A DNA stretch of 64,000 nt, from the NCBI RefSeq assembly GCF_012913485.1, contig NZ_CP051774.1, positions 4,960,001 through 5,024,000 of the forward strand, written 5' to 3'. Origin of the DNA: Luteolibacter luteus. GTDB taxonomy: Bacteria > Verrucomicrobiota > Verrucomicrobiia > Verrucomicrobiales > Akkermansiaceae. Below the pieces are notes generated by a model. That model was not told where the DNA came from. It saw nothing but the letters and a program-made list of their open reading frames with translations, and searched no databases. Both the position numbers and the translations under genes were made by a program. Position 1 is the first letter of the stretch. Each line of letters starts with the position of its first letter. This document shows positions 37,330 through 45,757 of the stretch, in pieces.

Positions 37330-38100
37330 ATGAATATCCGACTCACCGGCTCATTCCTCGCCGCCTCTCTTTCTTTCCTTTCTGTCACAGGCCTGCAGGC
37401 CCAAGACCAACTGTCCAATACTGAAAAAGCGGCCGCCATCGCGGCCATCGGTGCCTGCTCCGCCGCCTCTGCCCACGCCTGGGAGCACGATCAAGGCCCC
37501 AACTACACGGACACCGGTAAGGTCGTCACCGTGGAGATCACCAACACTGCTGGAGAGCGCGTTCCAGTTTACCTTTATCCACGTAATGGCGGATGGTTTG
37601 GCCCTCGCGGTGAGTTCTATCGCACCCTGCCGAAGACGAGGTATCTCGCCGCCGTCTATGGTAGCCGCCGCGCGACCTCCGTGCCGGCACCGGTCGCGGA
37701 GCCACCCGCCAAGCCCCAACCTCAAGCCAAGATCGAGAAACCGCAGCCGCAACCCGTGGCTCCGGAAGCGAAACCTGAATCCCGGCCCGCGCCAAAAGCG
37801 CAACCACCCAAGCACCTGACCGCAGCTCCCGGCGGCCCGCTCAAAGCCGAAGCCGGACGAGGAAGGCTGAAGATCCTCGATGGCGACAAGACCGTCAGTA
37901 CGCTCCGCACTTCCATGCCTGACATCGTGGACTGGAAATTCGCCGACAAGCAGCGGCAGGTCATCGTCAAATCCCGCGGCAAGCAGGGTGGGGCAGTCGT
38001 CGAACTCTTTAATACCCGCACCGGAACCCTGCAGGACAAGGTCCCAGCTTCCGAGATCAAGAAGAGCCGCGAGTCATGGGCAAAGGGCTTCGAGGACTGA
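37330..38100 (+). CDS. secreted protein with proline/lysine-rich linker, unknown
   Basis: The 256-residue product starts at ATG 37330, with a signal peptide cleaved near LQAQ. An N-terminal beta segment (about 55-105; VVTVEITNTAGERVPVYLYP) resembles SHD1-like folds. A PAPKPQ-type linker of about 60 residues, fit to span peptidoglycan, then leads to a C-terminal domain of about 80 residues (VDWKFADKQRQVIVKSRGK). It could work with the EF-hand lipoprotein upstream, judging only by position. No family recognised. Confidence 0.78.
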   Translation: MNIRLTGSFLAASLSFLSVTGLQAQDQLSNTEKAAAIAAIGACSAASAHAWEHDQGPNYTDTGKVVTVEITNTAGERVPVYLYPRNGGWFGPRGEFYRTLPKTRYLAAVYGSRRATSVPAPVAEPPAKPQPQAKIEKPQPQPVAPEAKPESRPAPKAQPPKHLTAAPGGPLKAEAGRGRLKILDGDKTVSTLRTSMPDIVDWKFADKQRQVIVKSRGKQGGAVVELFNTRTGTLQDKVPASEIKKSRESWAKGFED

Positions 38101-38109
38101 GCAAGGCGC

Positions 38110-39333
38110 TCAGGGGCGAATCTCAGCCATCGCTCGAGGTGCGGAAAGCATCTCTGCCACCACCTTCTGAATCTCTTCTGCGGTCACCGCTTGCCATACG
38201 GCGAGCGCTTCTGCGGGCGTGATGATCTTGCCGTATTGCAGCAGGGTATCTCCAGCCCAAGAGCCGTGTGCACCGGTGCTTTCCATCGCCATCTTCGTCT
38301 GGCTCGCGGCCAGGCGCTTGGCGCGTGCCAGCTCGGCACCCTGCGGTCCGTTCTTGGCGAGGTCTTCCAGCTCACGCTCGATGCAGCCGAGCGCTTCCTT
38401 CCGGCCCTTTGGCGAAAGCCCGCTGTGAATCTCGAAGGAGCCCACATCCTCGAAGAAGCTCGCATCGCAGGACACGTGGTAGCAAAGACCGCGCTTCTCC
38501 CGCAGCTCTTGGAAGAGCCTCGATCCCGCGCTTTCTCCCAAGATCATCGAAAGCAAGCGATACGCATGGCGCCGCGGATCATTTCGTCCGGGCGTCCGCC
38601 ATGCCAGGGCCAGTTGGAGCTGATCGGTATCCCGCTCGTCAATCACATGCCCCGGCTTCGGCAGGCCGTTCACTTGCTGTGAGGCCACGGCGCTCCGGGA
38701 CTTCGGCAAGTGAGGCTCCAGCAGATCGATCACCTGCTGCACCGAAAAGGGTCCCGCCACCGAAACCACCACATCCTCCCGGAAGTGGTGCAGGTCGCGG
38801 AATGCCGCGAGCTCCTTCTTCTTGATCTTCTTGATGCTCTCCTCGCTTCCGGACACGGACTCGCCCAGCGGATGCGGTGCCCATAGCGCGGAGGAAATCA
38901 GATCGCCGATGTGGTCTCCGGGAGATTCCCGATACATCACGATCTCTTCCGCGATGACATCGCGTTCCAACCCGATCTCCTTCGTCGGGAACGCCGCATT
39001 CCACACGATGTCTGAAGTAACGTCTGCCAGCAGTGGCAGCGAATCCGCATCGCCACGTGCCTCATAGACCACTTGGTCCTCCGTCGTGCAGGCATTCATG
39101 GAGCCGCCTGCATCCTCGATCTCCAGGCTGATCGCCCGTGCGTCGCGGCGAGCCGTACCCTTGAAAACCATGTGCTCCACGAAGTGCGCGGTGCCGGCCA
39201 ATCCTGCCAGGTCATCCCGGCTGCCCGCAGGCACGTGGATCGAGAAGGACGCGCACTCGCTCTGCGGCAGCGTGGAGACTGCCAGCCGGAAACCGGAAGG
39301 CAGCACGAGCGATTCGTAGGTGGCCGGATTCAT
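38110..39333 (-). CDS. M16-family zinc metallopeptidase (insulinase-like)
   Basis: The 407-residue product starts at ATG 39333 (MNPATYES), overlapping the ispD stop by 4 bp. It has the inverted zinc motif HFVEH with the downstream glutamate in DVIAEEIVMYRE, an N-terminal M16 domain and the non-catalytic C-terminal M16 domain (RLFQELREKRGLCYHV). It is similar to the processing-peptidase-like enzymes (PqqL/YmxG type) found widely. Likely cytosolic, since no signal peptide is seen. Last gene of yqeY-ispD-M16. Confidence 0.93.
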   Translation of the reverse strand: MNPATYESLVLPSGFRLAVSTLPQSECASFSIHVPAGSRDDLAGLAGTAHFVEHMVFKGTARRDARAISLEIEDAGGSMNACTTEDQVVYEARGDADSLPLLADVTSDIVWNAAFPTKEIGLERDVIAEEIVMYRESPGDHIGDLISSALWAPHPLGESVSGSEESIKKIKKKELAAFRDLHHFREDVVVSVAGPFSVQQVIDLLEPHLPKSRSAVASQQVNGLPKPGHVIDERDTDQLQLALAWRTPGRNDPRRHAYRLLSMILGESAGSRLFQELREKRGLCYHVSCDASFFEDVGSFEIHSGLSPKGRKEALGCIERELEDLAKNGPQGAELARAKRLAASQTKMAMESTGAHGSWAGDTLLQYGKIITPAEALAVWQAVTAEEIQKVVAEMLSAPRAMAEIRP

Positions 39334-39983
39334 CGCAGCAGGGCAGCGGCCAGCTCGATGTCGGCGGGCACGGTGATCTTGAGATTCGGGGTAGAGGAGA
39401 TCACCAACTTGGTGGCGATGCCGATCGCTTCCACGGCAGAAACCTCGTCGGTGACGGTCAGGCCCTTCTCGCGCACCGTGGAGTACGCCGTCCGTAGTAG
39501 CTCGGTCTGGAAAATCTGCGGCGTCTCCATGAACCATAGGAAATCGCGGCTCACGCTTTCGCGCGCGAAGTGTTCGGCATCGGAGCGCTTCATCGTCTCC
39601 GTCGCCTGGCGTGCCAGTGCAGCAGCCCGGTATTCCCGTGCTGCGGAGATGCAGGCATCGATCGTCTCCGGCTTCACCAGCGGGCGGGCACCGTCATGTA
39701 CGGCCACGATTTCCTCATCCACCAGCGCCAGGCCGTTCTCCACCGAGTTCTGCCGCTCGCTGCCGCCATCGGCCCGCAGCAGCGGCTTCGGAAAATCCGT
39801 CCCCAGCGCGACGAGGCGCTCTTCCGGCGCCACCACGATCACCCGCGCGACGCTCTCCACCGCCATGAACGCCTCCACGCTGCGGCGCAGCACGGACTTG
39901 CCCAGCAGCTCCGCCGCCAGCTTGTCAAAGCCCATGCGGCGGCTGCTTCCGGCGGCCACGATGATGGCGGCGCAGGACGACAT
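39330..39983 (-). CDS. ispD: 2-C-methyl-D-erythritol 4-phosphate cytidylyltransferase
   Basis: This is a MEP-pathway enzyme of isoprenoid synthesis, joining CTP and MEP. The 217-residue product has the nucleotide loop AAGSSRRMG, the conserved GGSERQNSV and VHDGARP, and METPQIF near the end. It overlaps yqeY by 1 bp upstream and the M16 peptidase gene by 4 bp downstream, so the three genes are tightly coupled. ispF is not adjacent. Confidence 0.96.
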   Translation of the reverse strand: MSSCAAIIVAAGSSRRMGFDKLAAELLGKSVLRRSVEAFMAVESVARVIVVAPEERLVALGTDFPKPLLRADGGSERQNSVENGLALVDEEIVAVHDGARPLVKPETIDACISAAREYRAAALARQATETMKRSDAEHFARESVSRDFLWFMETPQIFQTELLRTAYSTVREKGLTVTDEVSAVEAIGIATKLVISSTPNLKITVPADIELAAALLR

Positions 39984-40438
39984 CAGGAAAGGCGCTTGGC
40001 GACCTCTTGAGAAAGCAGTTTGCCATCGGCGCGCCCTTCCGCGCGCTCTTGAGCCAGCTTCATCACCTTGCCCATGTCGGCTTTCGAGGTGGCCCCCGTT
40101 TCCGCCACTGCCGCATCCACCAGCGCCGTGATCTCCTCCGCTGTCAGGGCGGCGGGCAGGTATTTCTCCAGGATCTTGATCTCCGCAGCCTCGTTCGCGG
40201 CGAGTTCTCCACGGCCGGCATTGGTGAATTGGGTGAAGGAATCCTGGCGCTGCTTGATCTGCTTGCGGATCAGGGCGGTGACTTCCGCGTCATCCAGTGG
40301 CGTGCCCAGACCGCCTTTTTCGATCGAGGCGTTCGTCATCGCCGTCTTGAGCGCACGGATCACCGTCAGGGCTACGGTGTCCTTCGCCTTCATCGCGGCT
40401 TTCAGGTCTTCGGGGATGCGTGCGGCTAGATCGCTCAT
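39983..40438 (-). CDS. yqeY: GatB/YqeY-domain protein
   Basis: The 151-residue all-helical protein of the YqeY family is related to the C-terminal domain of GatB. It has RIPEDLKAAMKAKD, then VIRALKTAMTNASIEK, and KYLPAALTAEEI. It starts at ATG 40438; longer upstream frames are non-coding. Its role is uncertain, perhaps tRNA-linked. It is the first gene of the yqeY-ispD-M16 operon, 93 bp from the divergent DUF3592-like gene. Confidence 0.93.
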   Translation of the reverse strand: MSDLAARIPEDLKAAMKAKDTVALTVIRALKTAMTNASIEKGGLGTPLDDAEVTALIRKQIKQRQDSFTQFTNAGRGELAANEAAEIKILEKYLPAALTAEEITALVDAAVAETGATSKADMGKVMKLAQERAEGRADGKLLSQEVAKRLS

Positions 40439-40531
40439 GGGAGGGATGTGGTAGCCGCTGGGGCCGCTCCGGGAAAGTGGAATCCCCGAAAAGCGGTGGC
40501 GCACGGGGGGCTCGGGCGCTATGGGAGGCGC

Positions 40532-41014
40532 ATGGCGACATCCTCCACCGGCACCCGCGTGTATCTTTCCCTCATCGGACTGATGCTCGCCATCGTCGGC
40601 GGCATCTTCTGCGCCCTCATGTGGCGCAGCTTCCAGCGTGCCCGGGAGGTGGAAAAATGGCCTGTCGTGCCCTGCATCGTCCTCCGCTCGGCGATGGACG
40701 AACGCCAGATCGACCCGAATGGCCCCGTCGAGCGCCGCTTCTCCGTCCTCTACGGCTATGAGTGGGACGGCGGGCGCTACGATAGCGAGCTCTGGAAACT
40801 CCGGGGCAGCGGCTGGACCTCGAAGGAAGACCAGGTCCAAGCCATGATCGAACGCTATCCGGAAGGCTCCACCCAGCAATGCCACGTCAATCCCGCGGAT
40901 CCGGATGTGGCCGTGCTCGAAGTCGAATCAAAGGCCCCCGGCTACTCCCTCTGGTTTCCCGGGCTCTTCGTCGTCGGCGGCCTTGGGATCATCGTCGGCG
41001 CTTGGCGGCGGTGA
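40532..41014 (+). CDS. DUF3592-like membrane protein
   Basis: The 160-residue product starts at ATG 40532. One transmembrane helix at about 12-32 and one near the C-terminus flank a beta-rich domain (WPVVPCIVLRSAM, then SVLYGYEWDGGRYDS, then CHVNPADPDVAVLE). This spacing is characteristic of DUF3592-type proteins. Function is unknown; probably an extracytoplasmic loop held by two helices. It is divergent from yqeY. Confidence 0.8.
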   Translation: MATSSTGTRVYLSLIGLMLAIVGGIFCALMWRSFQRAREVEKWPVVPCIVLRSAMDERQIDPNGPVERRFSVLYGYEWDGGRYDSELWKLRGSGWTSKEDQVQAMIERYPEGSTQQCHVNPADPDVAVLEVESKAPGYSLWFPGLFVVGGLGIIVGAWRR

Positions 41015-41116
41015 GGGGAGTGTTGGTAAAATGCCAGCTTGGCTCCGACGCCGCGCTTCAGAGATGATCTTGTGGCAAGACCCTTTCATTGTCCCGAAGC
41101 GGACAATTCATAAAAG

Positions 41117-41176
41117 CCCGGGACGAAGTCTCGGGTAGAGGCGGAAAGCATCGCGTCCTGAAAGGACGCTTCATGC
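41117..41176. repeat. pair of GAA-capped hairpins
   Basis: The first is CCCGGGAC/GTCTCGGG with loop GAA (41117-41135). The second is GCGTCCT/AGGACGC with loop GAA (41153-41169), extended by GCAT/ATGC out to 41176. They lie between convergent genes. The identical loops and similar stem lengths suggest a REP-like element or a paired terminator. No T-run follows either stem. Confidence 0.5.
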
Positions 41177-41204
41177 GGGGCGTCATCTGGTGATTTAGTT
41201 CCAG

Positions 41205-42197
41205 CTACGTCAACCTCACAACCCAAGTTCGTGCCGTGCCGTTGAGGATTCCGTGACCTATGATGATCGTTCCGTCACTCGAGATCCAGCGCGCACCGCT
41301 AAGATGCCAACCTGTCAGGTCGAGACTGAAGTCGGATTCCAAGGTCGCCTTTAATTCGCGAAGCCCATTTTTCTGTGTCCAGATAAAAGCGCCCGTCGGA
41401 GAGAGGGCGCCCACAACGACACTCCCATCCGCGTTGACGCTGGTGGCGTAGCCTGTGTCATCCTCACGCAAGATGCCTAGGGATTGGATGCCGCTTTCAA
41501 GGGTCCAACGGAATGGGGTCGAATCAGATCCTTGGCCGACGATTGCGTCGCCGTCATCGCTCATTGCTTGGGGGTAGTTGAAAGCACCATCAGAGAAATC
41601 GAGATCCTGCACGCCAGTCTTCTTCGACCAGCGGAACAATCCTCCATCTCCGGCGTTCCCATCGAAACCAGCAACCCAGTGGCCGTCGGCTGAGACGACA
41701 GTGCCAACGGTGCCGAACCGAAACCGTTTTGCTAATTTTCCATTGCGCCAAACCGCAGCTTGTTGGCCTCTGTCCGAAGAGATTGTGCCAACTACGAGCT
41801 TACCGTTTGCCGAAATCGACCAAGCATGGCTTTCTGTATTCTTCGATCCTCCAAGGGGCCTCATGCCTCGCTTTTTGGTCCAAACAAAAGCCCGGGTGAA
41901 TTGTGTTGTTTGGCCATAAGCGGTAGAATTGCCAATTACCATGCGTCCATCTGAAGAGACGCCAACAGCTTCCGTGGTATTGTTCGGGCCACTTTGTGGA
42001 ATCTGTAAATGTCCGGGATTGGCGATGCCGTCCGTCAAGTTCCAGATAAATGCGTTGGGATACATGCCTCCAACTACGATTTTTCCATCTTCTGCAGCGC
42101 TGTATGGAACCGCGTCCTTAATCGGCAGGGCTTCGATCGAAGCGGCATGAAGTGAGTGAGCAAAAAGAAACCAAGGAAGGCAGCGGAAGGATCTCAT
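41205..42197 (-). CDS. secreted HAF-repeat beta-propeller-like protein
   Basis: The 330-residue product has a signal peptide (RSFRCLPWFLFAHSLHAAS). It has at least six repeats of the HAF type, pattern (V/I)SxDGxxVVGxxxxxxxxxAFxWT: VSSDGRMVIG, ISANGKLVVG, VSADGHWVAG, MSDDGDAIVG, VNADGSVVVG and ISSDGTIIIG. Such repeats build extracellular propellers of unknown ligand. The coding sequence is visibly richer in A and T than its neighbours, hinting at recent acquisition. It stands alone, next to a hairpin pair. Confidence 0.88.
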   Translation of the reverse strand: MRSFRCLPWFLFAHSLHAASIEALPIKDAVPYSAAEDGKIVVGGMYPNAFIWNLTDGIANPGHLQIPQSGPNNTTEAVGVSSDGRMVIGNSTAYGQTTQFTRAFVWTKKRGMRPLGGSKNTESHAWSISANGKLVVGTISSDRGQQAAVWRNGKLAKRFRFGTVGTVVSADGHWVAGFDGNAGDGGLFRWSKKTGVQDLDFSDGAFNYPQAMSDDGDAIVGQGSDSTPFRWTLESGIQSLGILREDDTGYATSVNADGSVVVGALSPTGAFIWTQKNGLRELKATLESDFSLDLTGWHLSGARWISSDGTIIIGHGILNGTARTWVVRLT

Positions 42198-42270
42198 TAT
42201 TTGGTTTGCCTCAGGCTAGTGGCATGATGTTGGAGGTCGAGATATTGGTCTATTTTATTTCTATCTTCAT

Positions 42271-43569
42271 CTACCGGTTCCTACCCGCATCCCGCAGCCT
42301 CTCCCCACCGCTCCACCTCCGCCACAGCGGCTTCCCTGCACCAAGCCCCTGCGAAAGATAGATTCCGCTGTGGCCGCTGCATAGGAAGGCGATGAAGCAC
42401 GCTGCCGCGATCGGTCCGGCATATTCCACGCCGAACAACTCGATTCCCATCAGCGTGCAAGCCAGCGGCGTATTGCTCGCCCCGGCGAATACCGCCACGA
42501 AGCCCAGAGCCGCGAACAATCCCGGCGGTGCCCCCATCAGTCCCGCCAAGGCATTTCCCAGCGCCGCCCCGATGAAGAACAAAGGGGTCACCTCTCCGCC
42601 TTTGAAGCCGGAACTCACCGTCACCGCCGTGAAAACCAGCTTCCAAGCCCAGCTCCACGGATGAATCTCTGGCGAGGCAAAGAGCGAGGTCAAGGTCACC
42701 GCATCCGGATCCGGCGACCACACCCCGAGCCCGAGGTAATCCGCCGTGCCCGCCACGTAAAACAAACCGATCACCAGTAGCCCGCCTAACAAGGGGCGTA
42801 GCACCGGTCGGGAAATCAATCGCTTCCACAGCGCGGAAAGCCGGTGACAGCTTTCCGCGAACAAATAGCTCGCCACGCCGAATGCCACCGCGGCCACGGC
42901 GATCTTGCCCCACATCATCGCATGGCCCGCGAACCCGGCGGCCACCACCTCGAAAACCTGCTGGATGTGGTAGTGTGTGTGACCCACGCCCCAGGCCCTG
43001 CAGCTCCAGTCCCCCGCATAAGCGGCCAGCAGGCACAGTGGCAGTGTCCGCCATTTCGGCTTCCCGATCACTGCGACTTCCACCGCGAATATTGCCCCGG
43101 CCAAAGGCGTGCCGAATACCGCGCCGAAACCGGCCGCCACCCCGCACATCAGCAGTGCCGAAAGCTGCTCCTCCGCCAGCTTGAAATGACGCGCCACCGC
43201 GCTCGCGATGCTTCCTCCCATCTGGACCGCCGTACCCTCGCGTCCTGCCGAGCCGCCGCACAGGTGCGTGGCCAAGGTTCCGAGCAGGACTAGCGGTGCC
43301 ATTCGTCGTGGCACCCCGCCGCCGGGATCATGGATACGGTCGATGATGAGATTGTTTCCCCCTTCGGAGGTTCCTCCGTGTTTCACGTAGAGCCAAGCAA
43401 CCGCCATCCCTGCGAAGGGCAGCAGATACAACAGCCAGGGATGGTCGAATCGCGTCCGCGTCACCGCTTCCAGACTCCACAGGAAGAAGGCACAGGCGCA
43501 TCCGACCGCAGCCGACATCAGCACCACCAGTGCGATGAGCTTGGGCTGGAGCGTGAACCTTCCTGCCAT
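42271..43569 (-). CDS. CLC-family anion transporter, CLC-F (fluoride)-like
   Basis: The 432-residue product starts at ATG 43569 (MAGRFTL); a 15-residue upstream extension is possible. It has about 10-12 membrane helices in the CLC fold. The gating glutamate is present in GGSAGREGTAVQMGG. Where chloride channels have GSGIP, this protein has GGTSEGGNNLII. It also has GFKGGEVTPLFFIG and GASNTPLACTLMG. From memory, the GNN and GREGT variants point to the fluoride/proton antiporter branch, so chloride specificity should not be assumed. Confidence 0.88.
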   Translation of the reverse strand: MAGRFTLQPKLIALVVLMSAAVGCACAFFLWSLEAVTRTRFDHPWLLYLLPFAGMAVAWLYVKHGGTSEGGNNLIIDRIHDPGGGVPRRMAPLVLLGTLATHLCGGSAGREGTAVQMGGSIASAVARHFKLAEEQLSALLMCGVAAGFGAVFGTPLAGAIFAVEVAVIGKPKWRTLPLCLLAAYAGDWSCRAWGVGHTHYHIQQVFEVVAAGFAGHAMMWGKIAVAAVAFGVASYLFAESCHRLSALWKRLISRPVLRPLLGGLLVIGLFYVAGTADYLGLGVWSPDPDAVTLTSLFASPEIHPWSWAWKLVFTAVTVSSGFKGGEVTPLFFIGAALGNALAGLMGAPPGLFAALGFVAVFAGASNTPLACTLMGIELFGVEYAGPIAAACFIAFLCSGHSGIYLSQGLGAGKPLWRRWSGGERLRDAGRNR

Positions 43570-43642
43570 GGCTTCTTGCGCGCTCAGGCAAGCAAGCGTG
43601 GAGCCTGATGACAAGCGCTAGGGGGAGTGCAGGTCGTCTTCC

Positions 43643-43873
43643 CTATCTACGATTGTCCGCGATAGAATGGGCACTCACGAAGCCCAATGGCCCATGCACC
43701 TCCGACCCGTGGAACAGTGACTTGGTGTTTCCTAAGTAGAGCGCGAGCGGGATCACACCCTCGGCAATCATGTGGCACGGATCAACTTCGCGGATTACCT
43801 CACTCAGCTTCTTTAGCCACAGCGTTGCCACTTCCTCACGGCGTCGCCCCGCGAGGTCCAGTGCAAGCCGCTG
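43643..43873 (-). pseudogene. C-terminal-region remnant of a cellulase-like glycoside hydrolase
   Basis: About 76 codons end at 43643. They contain KKLSEVIREVDPCHMIAEGV, then LGNTKSLFHGSEV and LGFVSAHS, a pattern expected shortly before the nucleophile region of GH5-like secreted glycosidases (DPxHxIxxGV, then FxSPEV, then DFVSVHxYP). Everything upstream of about 43873 in this frame looks non-coding, and the protein ends soon after FVSAHS, so both ends are missing. A stub, not a working enzyme. Confidence 0.5.
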
Positions 43874-44043
43874 CTGAGTTCTCCGCAGCCATCGGATTGC
43901 AGAAGAGTTTCGGCCTTGGCCAAGCCATCGGTCAACTTGGCCTGAGCTTCGTCGGCACTGCCCATCGAGGCATTGATGACGCGAAAAACATCGCCCGCAT
44001 TTACAAGGAGATTCTTTCAATCGAAGCGCGAAAAAATGCGTAA
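43873..44043 (+). pseudogene. C-terminal remnant of a 3'-5' exonuclease (DnaQ/KapD-like)
   Basis: About 56 codons in frame to the stop at 44041 include QKSFGLGQAIGQLGLSF and HRGIDDAKNIARI. This is the highly typical final motif (Exo III region, HxGIDDAxNIARI) of ERI-1/KapD-like DEDDh exonucleases. The Exo I and II motifs are absent, and upstream of 43873 the frame has no exonuclease character. The cut coincides with the cut of the minus-strand hydrolase remnant. Confidence 0.6.
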
Positions 44044-44302
44044 GGCATTGCATCGCGAAATGGGTTGCCAGTAGGCGGAGTAGGCATAGAATCTCCCTCG
44101 ACTGCTGTGTGCGTCCGTTAAGGCAGCGTGCCCGGACCGATGTATTAAAACGGGGAGAAAAAACCGAGTTCATTATAAAGCCATGCCTGATTAGGACGGC
44201 TTACCAGAACCGGCACTCCCACTTGTTGAGCAACTGGAACGTGGCTCACAAAGCCTAGGACGGCACAGCGGTTTTTCTTGTACCCGTGGCGGGGTAATCG
44301 GC

Positions 44303-45382
44303 TCACTTCACCTGTTCGAACACCCCGCCGCCGAGCAGTCTGCCGCCATCGTAGAAGGCACAAATCTGGCCTGCTGCGATCGCGCGTTGCGGCGTTTGGA
44401 AGCGTAGGTCCAGCTTCCCGTCCTCACGTGGCGTGATGTGCGCCCGCTCCGCCTTTGCCCGGTAGCGCGGCTGGGCTTCCAGCCAGCGTGGTGCATCGAA
44501 ATTCACGCCGATGGTGGAGACGCTGCCGATCACGCACTCGCTGGCGTAGAGGCCCGGCGTCTCGCTTTCATCCCAGCCCACCACGAGCTGGTTTTTCTCC
44601 ACATCCTTCGCCACCACCACATAAGCCATGCCCTCGCGCGGGGAGGCCACGCCGTGGCCCTTGCGCTGGCCCAGCGTGTAGAGATGCAGGCCGCGATGCT
44701 GCCCCATCACCTTGCCATGGACGTCGACAATCTCCCCCGGCTTGTCGGGAATATAGTGGCTGATGAAGTCGCTCATCTTGATGTCCCCGATGAAGCAGAT
44801 TCCTTGGCTGTCTTTCTTTGCCGCAGTCGGCAGGTCGTGACGGCGTGCAACTTCGCGGACTTCCGGCTTGAGCAGTTCGCCGGCGGGAAACATCGCGCGA
44901 TCTGCCTGAAAGGAGGTCATCAGTGCCAGAAAGTAGCTCTGGTCCTTGTTCGGATCTGCACCGCGCAGGATCGCGGCGTGGCCATCGGAAAGCGTCCGCT
45001 TGCGTGCATAGTGGCCGGTCGCGACGGATTCGAAGCCTTGGCCGAGCGCATAGTCGAGGAAGACCCCGAATTTCATCTCCCGATTGCACCACACGTCCGG
45101 ATTTGGGGTGATGCCGCTGCGGTAGCCCTCGACCAGGTAATCGACGATCCGCTCTTTGTATTGGTCGATCAAATCGACCACGCGGAATTCGATCTTCAGC
45201 TTCCGGGCGACGGCGAGCGCGTCTTCCAGATCGGTTTCCCAAGGGCAATCACCCGGCAGGCCTTCCGAGTTGATCCAATTTTTCATGAAGGCACCCGAGA
45301 CCTCGTGCCCTTGCTCGATCAACATGGCTGCCGCGGCGGAGCTATCGACCCCGCCGGAAAGACCCACCAGCACCTTCGCCAT
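44303..45382 (-). CDS. mnmA: tRNA-specific 2-thiouridylase MnmA
   Basis: It thiolates U34 of Lys, Glu and Gln tRNAs. The 359-residue product starts at ATG 45382 (MAKVLVGL). It has the PP-loop SGGVDSSAAA, the catalytic cysteine in NPDVWCNREMKFG, and the second cysteine in GICFIGD. The C-terminal beta domain (AKRAH-like ERAHITPRED, then RAIAAGQICAFYDG) is complete. Its neighbours are decaying remnants and a non-coding stretch. Confidence 0.97.
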   Translation of the reverse strand: MAKVLVGLSGGVDSSAAAAMLIEQGHEVSGAFMKNWINSEGLPGDCPWETDLEDALAVARKLKIEFRVVDLIDQYKERIVDYLVEGYRSGITPNPDVWCNREMKFGVFLDYALGQGFESVATGHYARKRTLSDGHAAILRGADPNKDQSYFLALMTSFQADRAMFPAGELLKPEVREVARRHDLPTAAKKDSQGICFIGDIKMSDFISHYIPDKPGEIVDVHGKVMGQHRGLHLYTLGQRKGHGVASPREGMAYVVVAKDVEKNQLVVGWDESETPGLYASECVIGSVSTIGVNFDAPRWLEAQPRYRAKAERAHITPREDGKLDLRFQTPQRAIAAGQICAFYDGGRLLGGGVFEQVK

Positions 45383-45757
45383 GAGCGGAGTGGAAAGCCG
45401 GGGCGGGGGCATGCCAAGCGCCAAAAATGACGGATCACAATGGCATGCGGCACACCTGACAGTAGAACGGGTATCACCTTCGGCCTAGGATCTCGTCGAA
45501 ATGATGTTCCTAGGCTCCCTAGACCCCGATTCCGAGGCCACAACGAGGGGATCAACTCCGCTCTTCGAAGACCTTTGGCCTGTTAATTTTCTTGTTTTAA
45601 CAGGCTTATCACGCGGGAAGGGAGTGCGGCTTCCCGGGCTGTCTGGAGGAGTTGGCCTCGGATCCAGAGGCTGTCCGAATCGCATCGGCAGCCCGGAATG
45701 CACCATGATCCTCATCGACCATTCGACAAGCTGCCCCGACCTGCCATCCTTTCAGCT
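45383..45757. other. 375 bp divergent intergenic region between mnmA and the aldo/keto reductase gene
   Basis: There is no convincing gene on either strand. It contains the AT-rich hairpin at 45578-45605 and a weaker one (GCCTC/GAGGC near 45655-45672). As the space between two divergent genes it should hold both promoters, but I could not assign boxes with confidence. Confidence 0.55.
45578..45605. promoter_or_regulatory. AT-rich inverted repeat
   Basis: GCCTGTTAA (45578-45586) and TTAACAGGC (45597-45605) are perfect arms around a T-rich 10-base spacer. It sits in the divergent region between mnmA and the aldo/keto reductase gene. It could be a regulator-binding site or a short terminator-like hairpin. 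Nothing in the sequence decides between them. Confidence 0.45.

Larger units (their letters stand above)
43570..44302. other. 733 bp between the CLC-type transporter gene and mnmA with only remnants
   Basis: Two truncated gene tails abut at about 43873. The remaining 260 bp (44044-44302) has no open frame with recognisable protein character, no clear terminator and no RNA gene that I can identify. The whole stretch looks like decaying DNA at a deletion scar. Confidence 0.6.

Noticed and set aside
44145-44363. 72-codon minus-strand frame before mnmA's 3' end
   Set aside because: It overlaps mnmA's end in another frame, has no ribosome site or motif, and lies in decayed sequence.
45485-45715. 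76-codon minus-strand frame upstream of mnmA
   Set aside because: Composition is R/P/S-rich, no domain, and it covers the AT-rich inverted repeat; probably regulatory DNA.
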